Positions 54,660 to 62,758 of a stretch of DNA of 64,000 bases are shown here, piece after piece; within the stretch, counting starts at the first letter, position 1, and every line of letters begins with the position of its first letter. The notes under the pieces are model-generated. The model made no database searches and was not told where the DNA came from. It saw nothing but the letters and a program-made list of their open reading frames with translations. The stretch covers positions 186,001-250,000 of the forward strand of contig NZ_JALNPR010000001.1 of assembly GCF_023541015.1 (NCBI RefSeq). Reading direction: 5' to 3'. The stretch is from Marivivens donghaensis (lineage in GTDB: Bacteria; Pseudomonadota; Alphaproteobacteria; Rhodobacterales; Rhodobacteraceae). The translations under genes and the position numbers were made by a program.

Positions 54660-55397
54660 ATGACTAAGCTCACCAAAAAGCAATTGAGCAATCGTCTCAA
54701 GCATAATGCTGCAAACTATGACGTGGGGTACGCGACACCACCCGCATCAGGGAAATTCCAAAAGGGCAAATCGGGCAATCCGAAGGGGCGTCCGAAGGGC
54801 GTTAAGAACAAACCTCGCCCTGCATATGATGAGCCATTTTATGACATCATATTCGAGGAAGCATATCGGGACGTGCCAATCAAAGAGGGTGATAAGATCT
54901 TAACGATCTCAACTGCAGCTGCGGTCATGCGTTCTATTGGTTTAAAAGCCATGAAAGGTGAACCGAGATCACAAAAGCTTTTTGCCGAAATCTTGCTCAC
55001 TACAGAGGCAAAAAAACTAAAGGATCACGTCGAATATTTCGAGGCGCTTCTGGATTACAAGCGTGATGCAACTGCGGAACTTGAGCGGCGCGCAAAGCAT
55101 GGACTAACGGATTTACCTCCCGTGCTGCCGCATCCGGATCATATCATCCTGAACATGCGAACTGGAGAGGCAAGAATACATGGTCCGGTTTCGGAAGAAG
55201 AGCTCAAAATGTTGGAGCGGGCAAAGCGGACGAGAGCTGTTCAAATAGACGAGCTACAGTGTCTGAATGACGCTTTGAAGTTGGCAATTGAAGAAGGTAA
55301 TCAGGCTGCTGTCATTGATCTAAAAGAAATGATCCAGCGAGATCAGAGGCTATTCGAAACAGTCGATAAATTCGTGAAGCTGTTTGAACCTGCCTGA
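54660..55397 (+). CDS. DUF5681 protein
   Basis: A 245-residue basic protein with the diagnostic N-terminal KFQKGKSGNPKGRPKGVKNK and a helical remainder. The GNPKGRP box is an AT-hook-like basic motif. DUF5681 is found on phages and integrative elements, often near methyltransferase and terminase genes. No function is known. The ATG directly follows the methyltransferase stop, so the two are one translational unit. Confidence 0.9.
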   Translation: MTKLTKKQLSNRLKHNAANYDVGYATPPASGKFQKGKSGNPKGRPKGVKNKPRPAYDEPFYDIIFEEAYRDVPIKEGDKILTISTAAAVMRSIGLKAMKGEPRSQKLFAEILLTTEAKKLKDHVEYFEALLDYKRDATAELERRAKHGLTDLPPVLPHPDHIILNMRTGEARIHGPVSEEELKMLERAKRTRAVQIDELQCLNDALKLAIEEGNQAAVIDLKEMIQRDQRLFETVDKFVKLFEPA

Positions 55398-55414
55398 GCT
55401 AGTTGCTTTGGTTT

Positions 55415-55684
55415 CTAGCAGGTGCCGTAATAGCCTCCTGAATAGCGACAATATTCGAAGGCCAGGCCTATGCGTATCATCTCGGCAGCGATGTCTTTTC
55501 CATCTTCGAGGAAACACTGCCCAACAATGCGATTGTATCGATCTACATCTTTAATATGGCAGGACAGGGTCTGACTTTCGATGAGATCACTGAGCGCTTG
55601 AGTGGCAGCTCTCCCGCCAGCCTCATCTGTCTCGGGGGCATCTAATCCCCAAATGCGGATAGCGGGTCCTGAGCCTAGACAGGG
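55415..55684 (-). pseudogene. 5'-truncated thermonuclease (SNase-like) gene
   Basis: Minus-strand translation gives IRIWGLDAPETDEAGGRAA, then LSCHIKDVDRYNRIVGQC and GKDIAAEMIRIGLAFEY, clearly a staphylococcal-nuclease-like domain that would lie after the first strands. No start codon is present: upstream the frame has only ten codons to a stop and lacks the N-terminal strands. Its end at 55415 is a natural TAG. The missing 5' end coincides with the end of the GlxA gene, so the break is probably at the element-chromosome junction. Confidence 0.8.
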
Positions 55685-56631
55685 TCAGAGTTTCGTTTCC
55701 GCCACTGCAATGGCGACATGCCAAAGGCCATTTTGAAACGGTTCGATAAGTGACCTTGGTTCGCGAAACCAGTCATTGCGGTTATTTCGCTCATGGGAAG
55801 CAACGTCGACGCGAGCAAATATTTAGCGGTTTCGAGGCGGATCATGCGGTATTCGTCCATAACGCTGCGTCCAATATGTTCGTGGAAAAGACGTTGGAGG
55901 TGTCGCACGGACAAGCCCGCGAGCTGCGCCAATTGTTCTTGGTCCAACGGGTCCGCAATATGGGTTTCCATATAGCCTATAGCGGCCTCAACTGTTTGCG
56001 GAAGTTGGCCGTATCGCGCTGGAATTGTCGCAATTTGGGGGGCATCAGCGCTCCGGATTTCGGTTTGAATAAACCAGTTGGAAATCTTCTGAGCAAACGC
56101 AATTCCGTGGTCCCCTGCGATAATCGCGTGCATCATATCGAGAGGGGCAGAGCCACCAGCGCAAGTGTATCGGTTGCGGTCGATGACGAACAATCGCCGT
56201 TCGAGCAACCACGGCCCTGTAATGATCTCAAAATCATCGTAGTGATGCCAGTGCACAGTGAAGCGATGCCGATTGAGGAGGCCTGCACGCGCGAGCACCA
56301 CGGAGCCGCCCGATATACCGCCAAGTGCAACTCCAGAGGCATCGAGGCGACGCAGCCATGAAAACAGGGTTTGGTTTTGAAAATGTCGCGGGTCGCCGCC
56401 AGCAACGATGAAAACCAGATCAAAGTTTGGGTCTACGCTGTCGAAGGGTTGGGTTGAGAACCGTGACCCAAGCGACGATGTGGCGCTGTCACCTGCCAGC
56501 GAAAGAAGGGAAATGTCGTAGAGCGGTGTGGTCGAGAATTGGTTGGCCGCTCGCAAAGGTTCGAGTGCCGATGCCGTTGACATCAGCGCAAATCCGTCGA
56601 GCAAAACAAAAGCGATCCGTTTCATAGGCAT
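55675..56631 (-). CDS. GlxA-family AraC-type regulator (GbdR-like)
   Basis: A 318-residue regulator. Residues 1-190 form a DJ-1/PfpI-like domain (RIAFVLLDGFALMSTASALEP, GGISGGS) and 215-315 an AraC helix-turn-helix pair (QLAQLAGLSVRHLQRLFHEH, ITAMTGFANQGHLSNRFKMAFG). The PfpI nucleophile elbow has Ser where amidases have Cys, so it is probably a ligand-sensing fold, as in glycine betaine/dimethylglycine regulator GbdR. It is divergent from soxB and is the obvious candidate regulator of the sox operon. Confidence 0.9.
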   Translation of the reverse strand: MPMKRIAFVLLDGFALMSTASALEPLRAANQFSTTPLYDISLLSLAGDSATSSLGSRFSTQPFDSVDPNFDLVFIVAGGDPRHFQNQTLFSWLRRLDASGVALGGISGGSVVLARAGLLNRHRFTVHWHHYDDFEIITGPWLLERRLFVIDRNRYTCAGGSAPLDMMHAIIAGDHGIAFAQKISNWFIQTEIRSADAPQIATIPARYGQLPQTVEAAIGYMETHIADPLDQEQLAQLAGLSVRHLQRLFHEHIGRSVMDEYRMIRLETAKYLLASTLLPMSEITAMTGFANQGHLSNRFKMAFGMSPLQWRKRNSDPV

Positions 56632-56646
56632 GAGCGATTTGTCCTA

Positions 56647-56660
56647 TTTATGTAAATAAA
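56647..56660. promoter_or_regulatory. AT-rich dyad between glxA-type regulator and soxB
   Basis: TTTAT-GTAA-ATAAA is a 5-bp inverted repeat in the 97-bp divergent gap, followed by an ATTTATAAAA tract. It may be part of a promoter or AraC-type site. Low specificity. Confidence 0.3.
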
Positions 56661-56728
56661 TGTCAAATTTATAAAAGGAACTTTCCCTTCAGCTGCTTAG
56701 AAAGAGATGAAGCACGAAGGAGCGTCGG

Positions 56729-57979
56729 ATGCGGTATTCCGGTTTTCGGGTCATAAAAGAGGCCTTGTTGGGCCAAAAAGGGTGGCGTCCTCTTTGGAGG
56801 GACCCAGAGCCTCAGCCTCGGTATGACTATGTCATCGTTGGTGGCGGCGGGCATGGCCTCGCGACAGCCTATTACCTTGCGAAGACCTTCCAGAAATCTC
56901 GGATCGCCGTCCTAGAAAAGGGTTGGCTTGGGTCGGGGAATATCGGGCGGAACACCACGATTATTCGCTCCAACTACCTCTTGCCGGGTAACGAGCCCTT
57001 TTATGAGTTTTCCATGAAGCTTTGGGAGAACTTAGAGCAAGAAACGAATTTCAACTCGATGGTGTCGCAACGCGGGATCATCAATTTGATCCACACTGAT
57101 GCTCAGCGGGATGCGTATCGTCGGCGCGGGAACGCCATGCTGTTTGCTGGCGCAGATGCGCAGCTTTTGTCGCCCAACGAGCTGCGCGAGATGGTTCCAT
57201 TCCTGAACTACGACAATGCCCGTTTTCCGATCAAAGGTGGGCTATTCCAAAGGCGTGCGGGCACGGCGCGCCATGATGGTGTCGCATGGGGGTATGCGCG
57301 CGGCGCGGACATGCGTGGCGTTGATATCATACAGAACTGTGAAGTTACTGGGATGCGAATTGAGGGGGGTAAAGTCCTCGGTGTCGAAACATCGCGTGGC
57401 TATATCGCGGCTGGTAAAGTCGGCGTCGCGGTTGCTGGTAGCTCCAGTCGGGTGATGTCGATGGCGGGCATGAGGCTCCCTGTCGAGAGCCATGTCCTGC
57501 AAGCTTTTGTCTCAGAAGGGCTTAAGCCAGTTATCCCCGGTGTCATTACCTTTGGCGCGGGTCATTTCTACGTGAGCCAATCAGACAAAGGTGGCTTGGT
57601 CTTTGGGGGCGATATCGACGGGTATAATTCCTATGCGCAGCGCGGAAACCTACCTGTTGTAGAAGACGTGCTCGAGGGGGGGATGGCCCTGATGCCAATG
57701 ATCGGACGCGCGCGCCTGTTGCGGAGCTGGGGTGGGATCATGGACATGTCGATGGACGGATCCCCGATCATTGATCGGACCTCGGTCGATGGGCTCTATT
57801 TCAACGGTGGTTGGTGCTACGGCGGCTTTAAAGCAACGCCTGCATCTGGGTTTGCCTTTGCCCATCTTCTCGCGACAGATCGTCCACATGAGACCGCAAC
57901 CGCCTATCGCCTAGATCGATTTGCGCGCGGTTATCTGATTGATGAAAAGGGCGTTGGCGCCCAACCTAACCTTCATTGA
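56729..57979 (+). CDS. soxB: Sarcosine oxidase beta subunit
   Basis: A 416-residue flavoprotein, the catalytic subunit of heterotetrameric sarcosine oxidase, which demethylates N-methylglycine to glycine with transfer of the methyl to tetrahydrofolate and formation of peroxide. The FAD motif VIVGGGGHGLATAYYL is at about 36, and His182 in TARHDGVAWGYARGA corresponds to the FMN-linked residue. The C-terminal FNGGWCYGGFKATPASG is typical. It is the first gene of soxBDAG. The start follows the divergent regulator gap. Confidence 0.95.
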   Translation: MRYSGFRVIKEALLGQKGWRPLWRDPEPQPRYDYVIVGGGGHGLATAYYLAKTFQKSRIAVLEKGWLGSGNIGRNTTIIRSNYLLPGNEPFYEFSMKLWENLEQETNFNSMVSQRGIINLIHTDAQRDAYRRRGNAMLFAGADAQLLSPNELREMVPFLNYDNARFPIKGGLFQRRAGTARHDGVAWGYARGADMRGVDIIQNCEVTGMRIEGGKVLGVETSRGYIAAGKVGVAVAGSSSRVMSMAGMRLPVESHVLQAFVSEGLKPVIPGVITFGAGHFYVSQSDKGGLVFGGDIDGYNSYAQRGNLPVVEDVLEGGMALMPMIGRARLLRSWGGIMDMSMDGSPIIDRTSVDGLYFNGGWCYGGFKATPASGFAFAHLLATDRPHETATAYRLDRFARGYLIDEKGVGAQPNLH

Positions 57980-57988
57980 GGCGCTAAG

Positions 57989-58276
57989 ATGTTAATCCCT
58001 CACCCGCTCCTCGGTCTTCGTGATGCGCAAGAGTTTACCTACCTCGGTGATGCTTCGCTGTTGAACCGCCCAGATGCCTCGTCCCCAGATGCGGCGGTCG
58101 CGTTTTTTGACTATGTCTATCTGCGCGACAACCCAGCCGGCGTACACCGCGAACTGTGGTTTCATGAACAAGGGGACCGCTCTTGGCTCATTGTGACACG
58201 TAACACTCTGACGCACGAAATCCTGAACGCTGAACTGGCCTGCGAAAGCGCCGTTAAATCAGAGGTGCTGGCATGA
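57989..58276 (+). CDS. soxD: Sarcosine oxidase delta subunit, zinc ligands lost
   Basis: A 95-residue delta subunit. The pattern GLRDAQEFTYLGDA and FFDYVYLRDNPAGVHRELWFHE is typical of SoxD, but the N-terminal CPxCG of canonical SoxD, which binds zinc, reads HPLLG here, and the GC-containing later ligand region reads QGDRSW. So the zinc site appears to be absent. The reading frame is otherwise normal. Its stop overlaps soxA by four bases. It may define a zinc-free subfamily of roseobacters. Confidence 0.9.
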   Translation: MLIPHPLLGLRDAQEFTYLGDASLLNRPDASSPDAAVAFFDYVYLRDNPAGVHRELWFHEQGDRSWLIVTRNTLTHEILNAELACESAVKSEVLA

Positions 58277-61215
58277 CCCGACTAACTGGTGGTGTTATTG
58301 ATCATGAGACAGCGCTCCGTTTTACCTTTAACGGAAAGACGTATTCGGGACGCAAAGGGGACACGCTCGCCTCTGCGCTCCTTGCGAATGGTGTGCAACT
58401 GGTCGGGCGTAGTTTCAAATACCATCGTCCGCGGGGTGTTCTGAGTGCAGGTTCAGAAGAGCCAAACGCGCTTGTCACGCTACGTGGTGGCGCGCGCGAA
58501 GAACCTAATACGCGTGCGACTGTGACAGAACTATTCGACGGTCTTAGGGCGCGCAGTCAAAACCATGTGGGGCCATTGCACCGTGATTTCATGGCGGTAA
58601 ATGACCTACTGTCGCCGTTATTTGCGTCGGGGTTTTACTATAAGACCTTCATGTGGCCGCGCGCGTTCTGGGAAAAGCTCTATGAGCCGTTGATCCGTCA
58701 TGCGGCTGGCCTTGGGCGGTTGTCTGGCGAGGCTGATCCTGACGCTTACGACAAAGGTTTCCTGCATTGTGATCTATTGGTGATTGGTGGTGGGGCTGCT
58801 GGTCTTTCTGCTGCACTTGGTGCTGGTCGTGCCGGGGTAAAAGTCATTCTGGCAGACGAGGATTTCCAGTTTGGCGGACGACTTTTGGCTGAAACTCATC
58901 AACTCGACGGTATGCCTGCGACATCGTGGGTGACCGCGGTGATGGCTGAGCTTGCTGGGCTTGAGAATGTTCGGGTCATGCCTCGCACAACGGTCTTTGG
59001 GACCTATGATCACGGCATTTACGGCGCTGTCGAACGGGTGTCTGATCACCTGTCCGCAGCCGATGGTGCAGTGCGACAAACCCTTTGGCGTATTACGGCA
59101 AAGCGATCAATCTTGGCTGCTGGCGCAACAGAGCGACATATCCCATTTCCGAATAATGACCGCCCTGGGATTATGCTTGCTGGTGCGATGCGGGCCTATG
59201 CCAATCGTTGGGCAGCATCCCCAACGCGCCATCCAAGCGATCCGGTTATCATTTTTACAAACAATGACGATGGACACAGGACTGCGACCGATCTTTTGGC
59301 CAAAGGCGTGCCCGTCTCAGCGGTTGTGGACCCGCGTAGCGACGCTCCAACCTTTGGTGACTATGAGCTGATCACGGGCGTTGTCGACGACACAAAGGGC
59401 AGGCTTGGGCTGACCTCGGTTCGTGTGACCCAAAACGGTCAATCACGTTGGATGCCTTGTGGTGCTCTCGGCGTATCTGGTGGTTGGAACCCCAATGTTC
59501 ATCTGAGTTCCCATCACAGGTCCAAGCCCGTCTGGGATGACGCCCTACTTGCTTTTGTTCCTGGTAAAGATCTACCGAACGGGATGATTGTCGCGGGTGC
59601 TGCGGTTGGGCAAGGGACGACGGTCAAGGCGCTCCGCAGTGGGGTGGAGGCGGCTGTTTCGAGCCTCGCCGCCCTAGGCATTGCGGCCGAGCCCATCGAT
59701 TTGCCTGATGCAGATGATACAGCTGCTGCTCAAACCGCGTTTTGGCATGTTTCGCGCAAAGGACGTGCTTGGGTGGATTTCCAGAATGATGTCACCGTCA
59801 AAGACATCGTTCTCGCGCATCAAGAGAACATGCGACCCGTCGAGCATCTGAAGCGGTGGACCACCCTTGGCATGGCAACGGATCAAGGGAAGACATCGAA
59901 TATTTCGGCATTGGCCGTCATGGCGGAACTCACAGGCAAGTCCTTGCCTGAAACGGGGACGACGATCTTTCGCCCTCCGTATACTGGGGTCACGCTTTCC
60001 GTGCTGGGTGGAGGCGATACGGGCAAACATTTCCGCCCAACGCGCTACACGCCAACGCATCAATGGAGCGCATCTCAAGGAGCGACATTTGTGGAAGTGG
60101 GCGCTTGGTTGCGTGCTCAGTATTTTGTTCAGCCAGGCGAAACCCATTGGCGGCAATCTGTTGATCGCGAAGTCCTGGCGGTTCGTAGTGGGGTTGGACT
60201 GTGCGACGTCACAACACTTGGCAAAATCGACGTTCAAGGACCCGATGCAGCAGAGTTCCTCAATCGGATCTACTGCAACATGATGGGCACCCTTGCGGTC
60301 GGTCGCGTGCGGTATGGCGTCATGTTGCGCGAGGATGGTCACGCCTATGATGACGGCACGTGTGCGCGGCTTTCGGAGAACCACTTTGTGGTAACGACGA
60401 CCACAGCCAACGCTGCAATTGTCTATCGGAACATGGAATTCGCACGTCAGTGTCTGTGGCCCGAGCTGAATGTAAGCTTGATTTCCACGACGGATGCATG
60501 GGCGCAAATTGCTGTCGCGGGGCCGAATTCACGAACGTTGTTGTCGCGGGTCGTCGATGGGTTTGATCTCTCGAATGAGGTTTTCCCCTTTATGGCCTGC
60601 GCAGAGTTGACGGTTTGCGGTGGCCTCAGAGCCCGACTATTCCGTATCTCCTTTTCTGGCGAGTTGGCTTACGAAATCGCTGTTCCGGCGCGCTATGGCA
60701 ATGCCTTGCTGGAGCGATTGGCACAGGTCGGTGCCGATCTTGGTGCGACGCCTTATGGGACTGAAGCTCTCGGCGTTATGCGGATTGAAAAAGGTCATGC
60801 GGCTGGTTCTGAATTGAACGGCCAAACGACAGCGCAGATGCTCTCTCTTGGGCGGATGGTCTCTGAAAAGAAGGACAGTATCGGCGCCGTCATGTCACGT
60901 CGCGAAGGCTTGGCGCAAGACAAGCGACGTTTGGTTGGGTTCAGTCCCATCGATAAATCCGAAGCCATCGTGGCTGGGTCGCATTTATTTACTCAAGGTG
61001 AAACGCGCAACACGACAACCGACCAAGGTTGGATCACCTCGGCTGCATATTCGCCGCATGTTGGGTCATCGATTGCGATTGGTTTCCTCGAAGAGGGGGA
61101 TGCCCGCATGGGCGAGGTTGTTATTGCGGCAAACCCCCTAGAAGGGCGTGAAGTCCGTGTAGAGGTCGTTTCACCGCATTTTGTTGACCCAGAGGGAGGG
61201 CGGCTCCGTGACTGA
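58273..61215 (+). CDS. soxA: Sarcosine oxidase alpha subunit
   Basis: A 980-residue subunit with an N-terminal ferredoxin-like Fer2_4 fold, a NAD-binding Rossmann part (LLVIGGGAAGLSAALGAGRAG near 170) and a C-terminal glycine-cleavage T-protein (aminomethyltransferase) domain of about 370 residues, which binds tetrahydrofolate and accepts the methyl group. It starts four bases inside soxD. The C-terminal sequence is followed by soxG with an overlap. All standard parts are present, so the complex should be functional. Confidence 0.95.
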   Translation: MTRLTGGVIDHETALRFTFNGKTYSGRKGDTLASALLANGVQLVGRSFKYHRPRGVLSAGSEEPNALVTLRGGAREEPNTRATVTELFDGLRARSQNHVGPLHRDFMAVNDLLSPLFASGFYYKTFMWPRAFWEKLYEPLIRHAAGLGRLSGEADPDAYDKGFLHCDLLVIGGGAAGLSAALGAGRAGVKVILADEDFQFGGRLLAETHQLDGMPATSWVTAVMAELAGLENVRVMPRTTVFGTYDHGIYGAVERVSDHLSAADGAVRQTLWRITAKRSILAAGATERHIPFPNNDRPGIMLAGAMRAYANRWAASPTRHPSDPVIIFTNNDDGHRTATDLLAKGVPVSAVVDPRSDAPTFGDYELITGVVDDTKGRLGLTSVRVTQNGQSRWMPCGALGVSGGWNPNVHLSSHHRSKPVWDDALLAFVPGKDLPNGMIVAGAAVGQGTTVKALRSGVEAAVSSLAALGIAAEPIDLPDADDTAAAQTAFWHVSRKGRAWVDFQNDVTVKDIVLAHQENMRPVEHLKRWTTLGMATDQGKTSNISALAVMAELTGKSLPETGTTIFRPPYTGVTLSVLGGGDTGKHFRPTRYTPTHQWSASQGATFVEVGAWLRAQYFVQPGETHWRQSVDREVLAVRSGVGLCDVTTLGKIDVQGPDAAEFLNRIYCNMMGTLAVGRVRYGVMLREDGHAYDDGTCARLSENHFVVTTTTANAAIVYRNMEFARQCLWPELNVSLISTTDAWAQIAVAGPNSRTLLSRVVDGFDLSNEVFPFMACAELTVCGGLRARLFRISFSGELAYEIAVPARYGNALLERLAQVGADLGATPYGTEALGVMRIEKGHAAGSELNGQTTAQMLSLGRMVSEKKDSIGAVMSRREGLAQDKRRLVGFSPIDKSEAIVAGSHLFTQGETRNTTTDQGWITSAAYSPHVGSSIAIGFLEEGDARMGEVVIAANPLEGREVRVEVVSPHFVDPEGGRLRD

Positions 61216-61762
61216 TTTAATGGCTATCACAGCGCTTGGCGCAGTTGCCCCATACGAGTTTCAAATCGGTGGCCTCGTGATCCGCGAAAACACTGAACTG
61301 GCTCTTGCGTCGCTCAGCCTTGGTCGGGGGCAGGGTGCCCCGACGATCCTTGGGACGTCTATGCCAGATGTCGGGCAATGGCTGGCGGGTCCAGAAGTCT
61401 CCGCATTTTGGACGGCTCCGAACCAGTGGTTCATTGAGGGAGAGGGTCGCGCGCATGAGGACTTTGCTGCCATTGTGAAAGCGGCTGCGCCTGATTGCGC
61501 TGTCACGGAACAGACGGATGGCTGGGTGGCGTTTGATGTCTATTCGAACGACGGGTTCAAACCTCTTGAGGGTCTGTTGGAAAAACTGGTCAATATTGAC
61601 TTAAATGGATTTGGGGTCGGAACCGCGCTTCGGACGGGGCTTCACCATATGAGCGTCTACCTCATCCGTCGCAGCGATACCCATGTAACGATCATGGGTA
61701 TGCGGACCTTTGCAGCAGCCCTGTGTCACGCGCTCGAAAGCACCGCGGTGAGGTTACGTTAA
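61208..61762 (+). CDS. soxG: Sarcosine oxidase gamma subunit
   Basis: A 184-residue subunit with the GcvT-like fold of SoxG; it has SAFWTAPNQWFIEG and FDVYSNDGFKPLEGLLEKLVNIDL. The GTG at 61208 has GGGAGG upstream and overlaps the soxA stop by eight bases. The stop overlaps the convergent LysR gene by nine bases, leaving no intergenic terminator. Confidence 0.9.
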   Translation: MTDLMAITALGAVAPYEFQIGGLVIRENTELALASLSLGRGQGAPTILGTSMPDVGQWLAGPEVSAFWTAPNQWFIEGEGRAHEDFAAIVKAAAPDCAVTEQTDGWVAFDVYSNDGFKPLEGLLEKLVNIDLNGFGVGTALRTGLHHMSVYLIRRSDTHVTIMGMRTFAAALCHALESTAVRLR

Positions 61763-62656
61763 GACCTCGCTTGCCTCTTCGAACAATTGCAGAGTTGAAC
61801 TGCGCATAATCGTTACGGCTTCTTCGACGAAATTCGAGGAGACGTTTTTCTCGCGCACGTAGAGATAGACCTTCCGCATGTCAGGAAGGTTAGCGATAGG
61901 GCGGAACACGAGCCCTTCGGGTGCAATCTCTGTGACGAGTTGAGGCAGGACCGTTACCCAATCTCCTTTCCGGACCATCGCGAGAAGGGACTGGGTGTTA
62001 TGAACAGTTATGTCTGCGGTCCCTAGTTTTTCCGCGAATTCAGGTGTTTCAATCTGATCGCAAAGGGCATTGCGCAAGAACGGGGCCGAGAAAACGTTGT
62101 CGATCTGAATTGGGTCAGTTTTCTGGGTAAGCGGGTGGTTCTCGGACATGACCAGCCCGTAGCGGTCACTGAACAAGATCGATGTCTTAATCCCATTGAG
62201 TGATTTTTGAGCCGAGGCAATGCCGATGTCTGCCCAGCTCTGTCCAAGTGCCTCTAGAACCTGCTGGGTATCGGTATCGCGTAGCTCGATTTTCAGAGAG
62301 GGGTGCCGTTCGGATAGGGTGCGAACAAGTTCAGGAAAAATTGAAATCGCGACAGACGGAACCGCTGCAATGCGCAGGATGCCCTGTGGTGCCCGCGCTG
62401 ATTTTTCGATTGCAGCGATCGTGTTATCGAACTGGCTGATCTGGGTTAGGCCAAGGCGCAAAACCTGTTCGCCGAGTGGGGTGAGACGGTTCTTTCGGTC
62501 ACTTTCGAACAACGGATTTCCGAGGTGCGCTTCGAGTTGCTTTAGCGTCATGGAGACAGCCGATTGTGTTCGGCCGAGCTGATCGGCTGCGTCCGACAAA
62601 TTCCCAGCCTGTGCTACCGCACAAAAGCTACGGAGCATTTCGATCTTGATGCTCAT
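61754..62656 (-). CDS. LysR-family transcriptional regulator
   Basis: A 300-residue LysR protein. The N-terminal helix-turn-helix is at 5-65 (MLRSFCAVAQAGNLSDAADQLGR, TQSAVSMTLKQLEAHLG), and the effector-binding domain follows (ILRIAAVPSVAISIFPELVRTL). The ATG at 62656 gives the usual start MSIKIEML; an open extension of 37 codons upstream enters the divergent promoter gap. It is divergent from the aldehyde dehydrogenase and is its probable regulator; it is convergent with soxG. Confidence 0.93.
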   Translation of the reverse strand: MSIKIEMLRSFCAVAQAGNLSDAADQLGRTQSAVSMTLKQLEAHLGNPLFESDRKNRLTPLGEQVLRLGLTQISQFDNTIAAIEKSARAPQGILRIAAVPSVAISIFPELVRTLSERHPSLKIELRDTDTQQVLEALGQSWADIGIASAQKSLNGIKTSILFSDRYGLVMSENHPLTQKTDPIQIDNVFSAPFLRNALCDQIETPEFAEKLGTADITVHNTQSLLAMVRKGDWVTVLPQLVTEIAPEGLVFRPIANLPDMRKVYLYVREKNVSSNFVEEAVTIMRSSTLQLFEEASEVLT

Positions 62657-62758
62657 GACTTCACGATTCCTGAAATTTATTTCAACGATTTGAGTTTGAC
62701 TGACATGGGGCGAATTGTCCACATTGGTAAAACACGACAGAAAAGAATGGGATAGACC

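Noticed and set aside
50406-55700. Duplicate of the tRNA-Ser 3' end as an att repeat at the right side of the island
   Set aside because: I looked for a copy of TTCGAATCCCACCG or CCGCTTCCGCCA near 55.4-55.7 kb and saw none; serine recombinases need only a short core.
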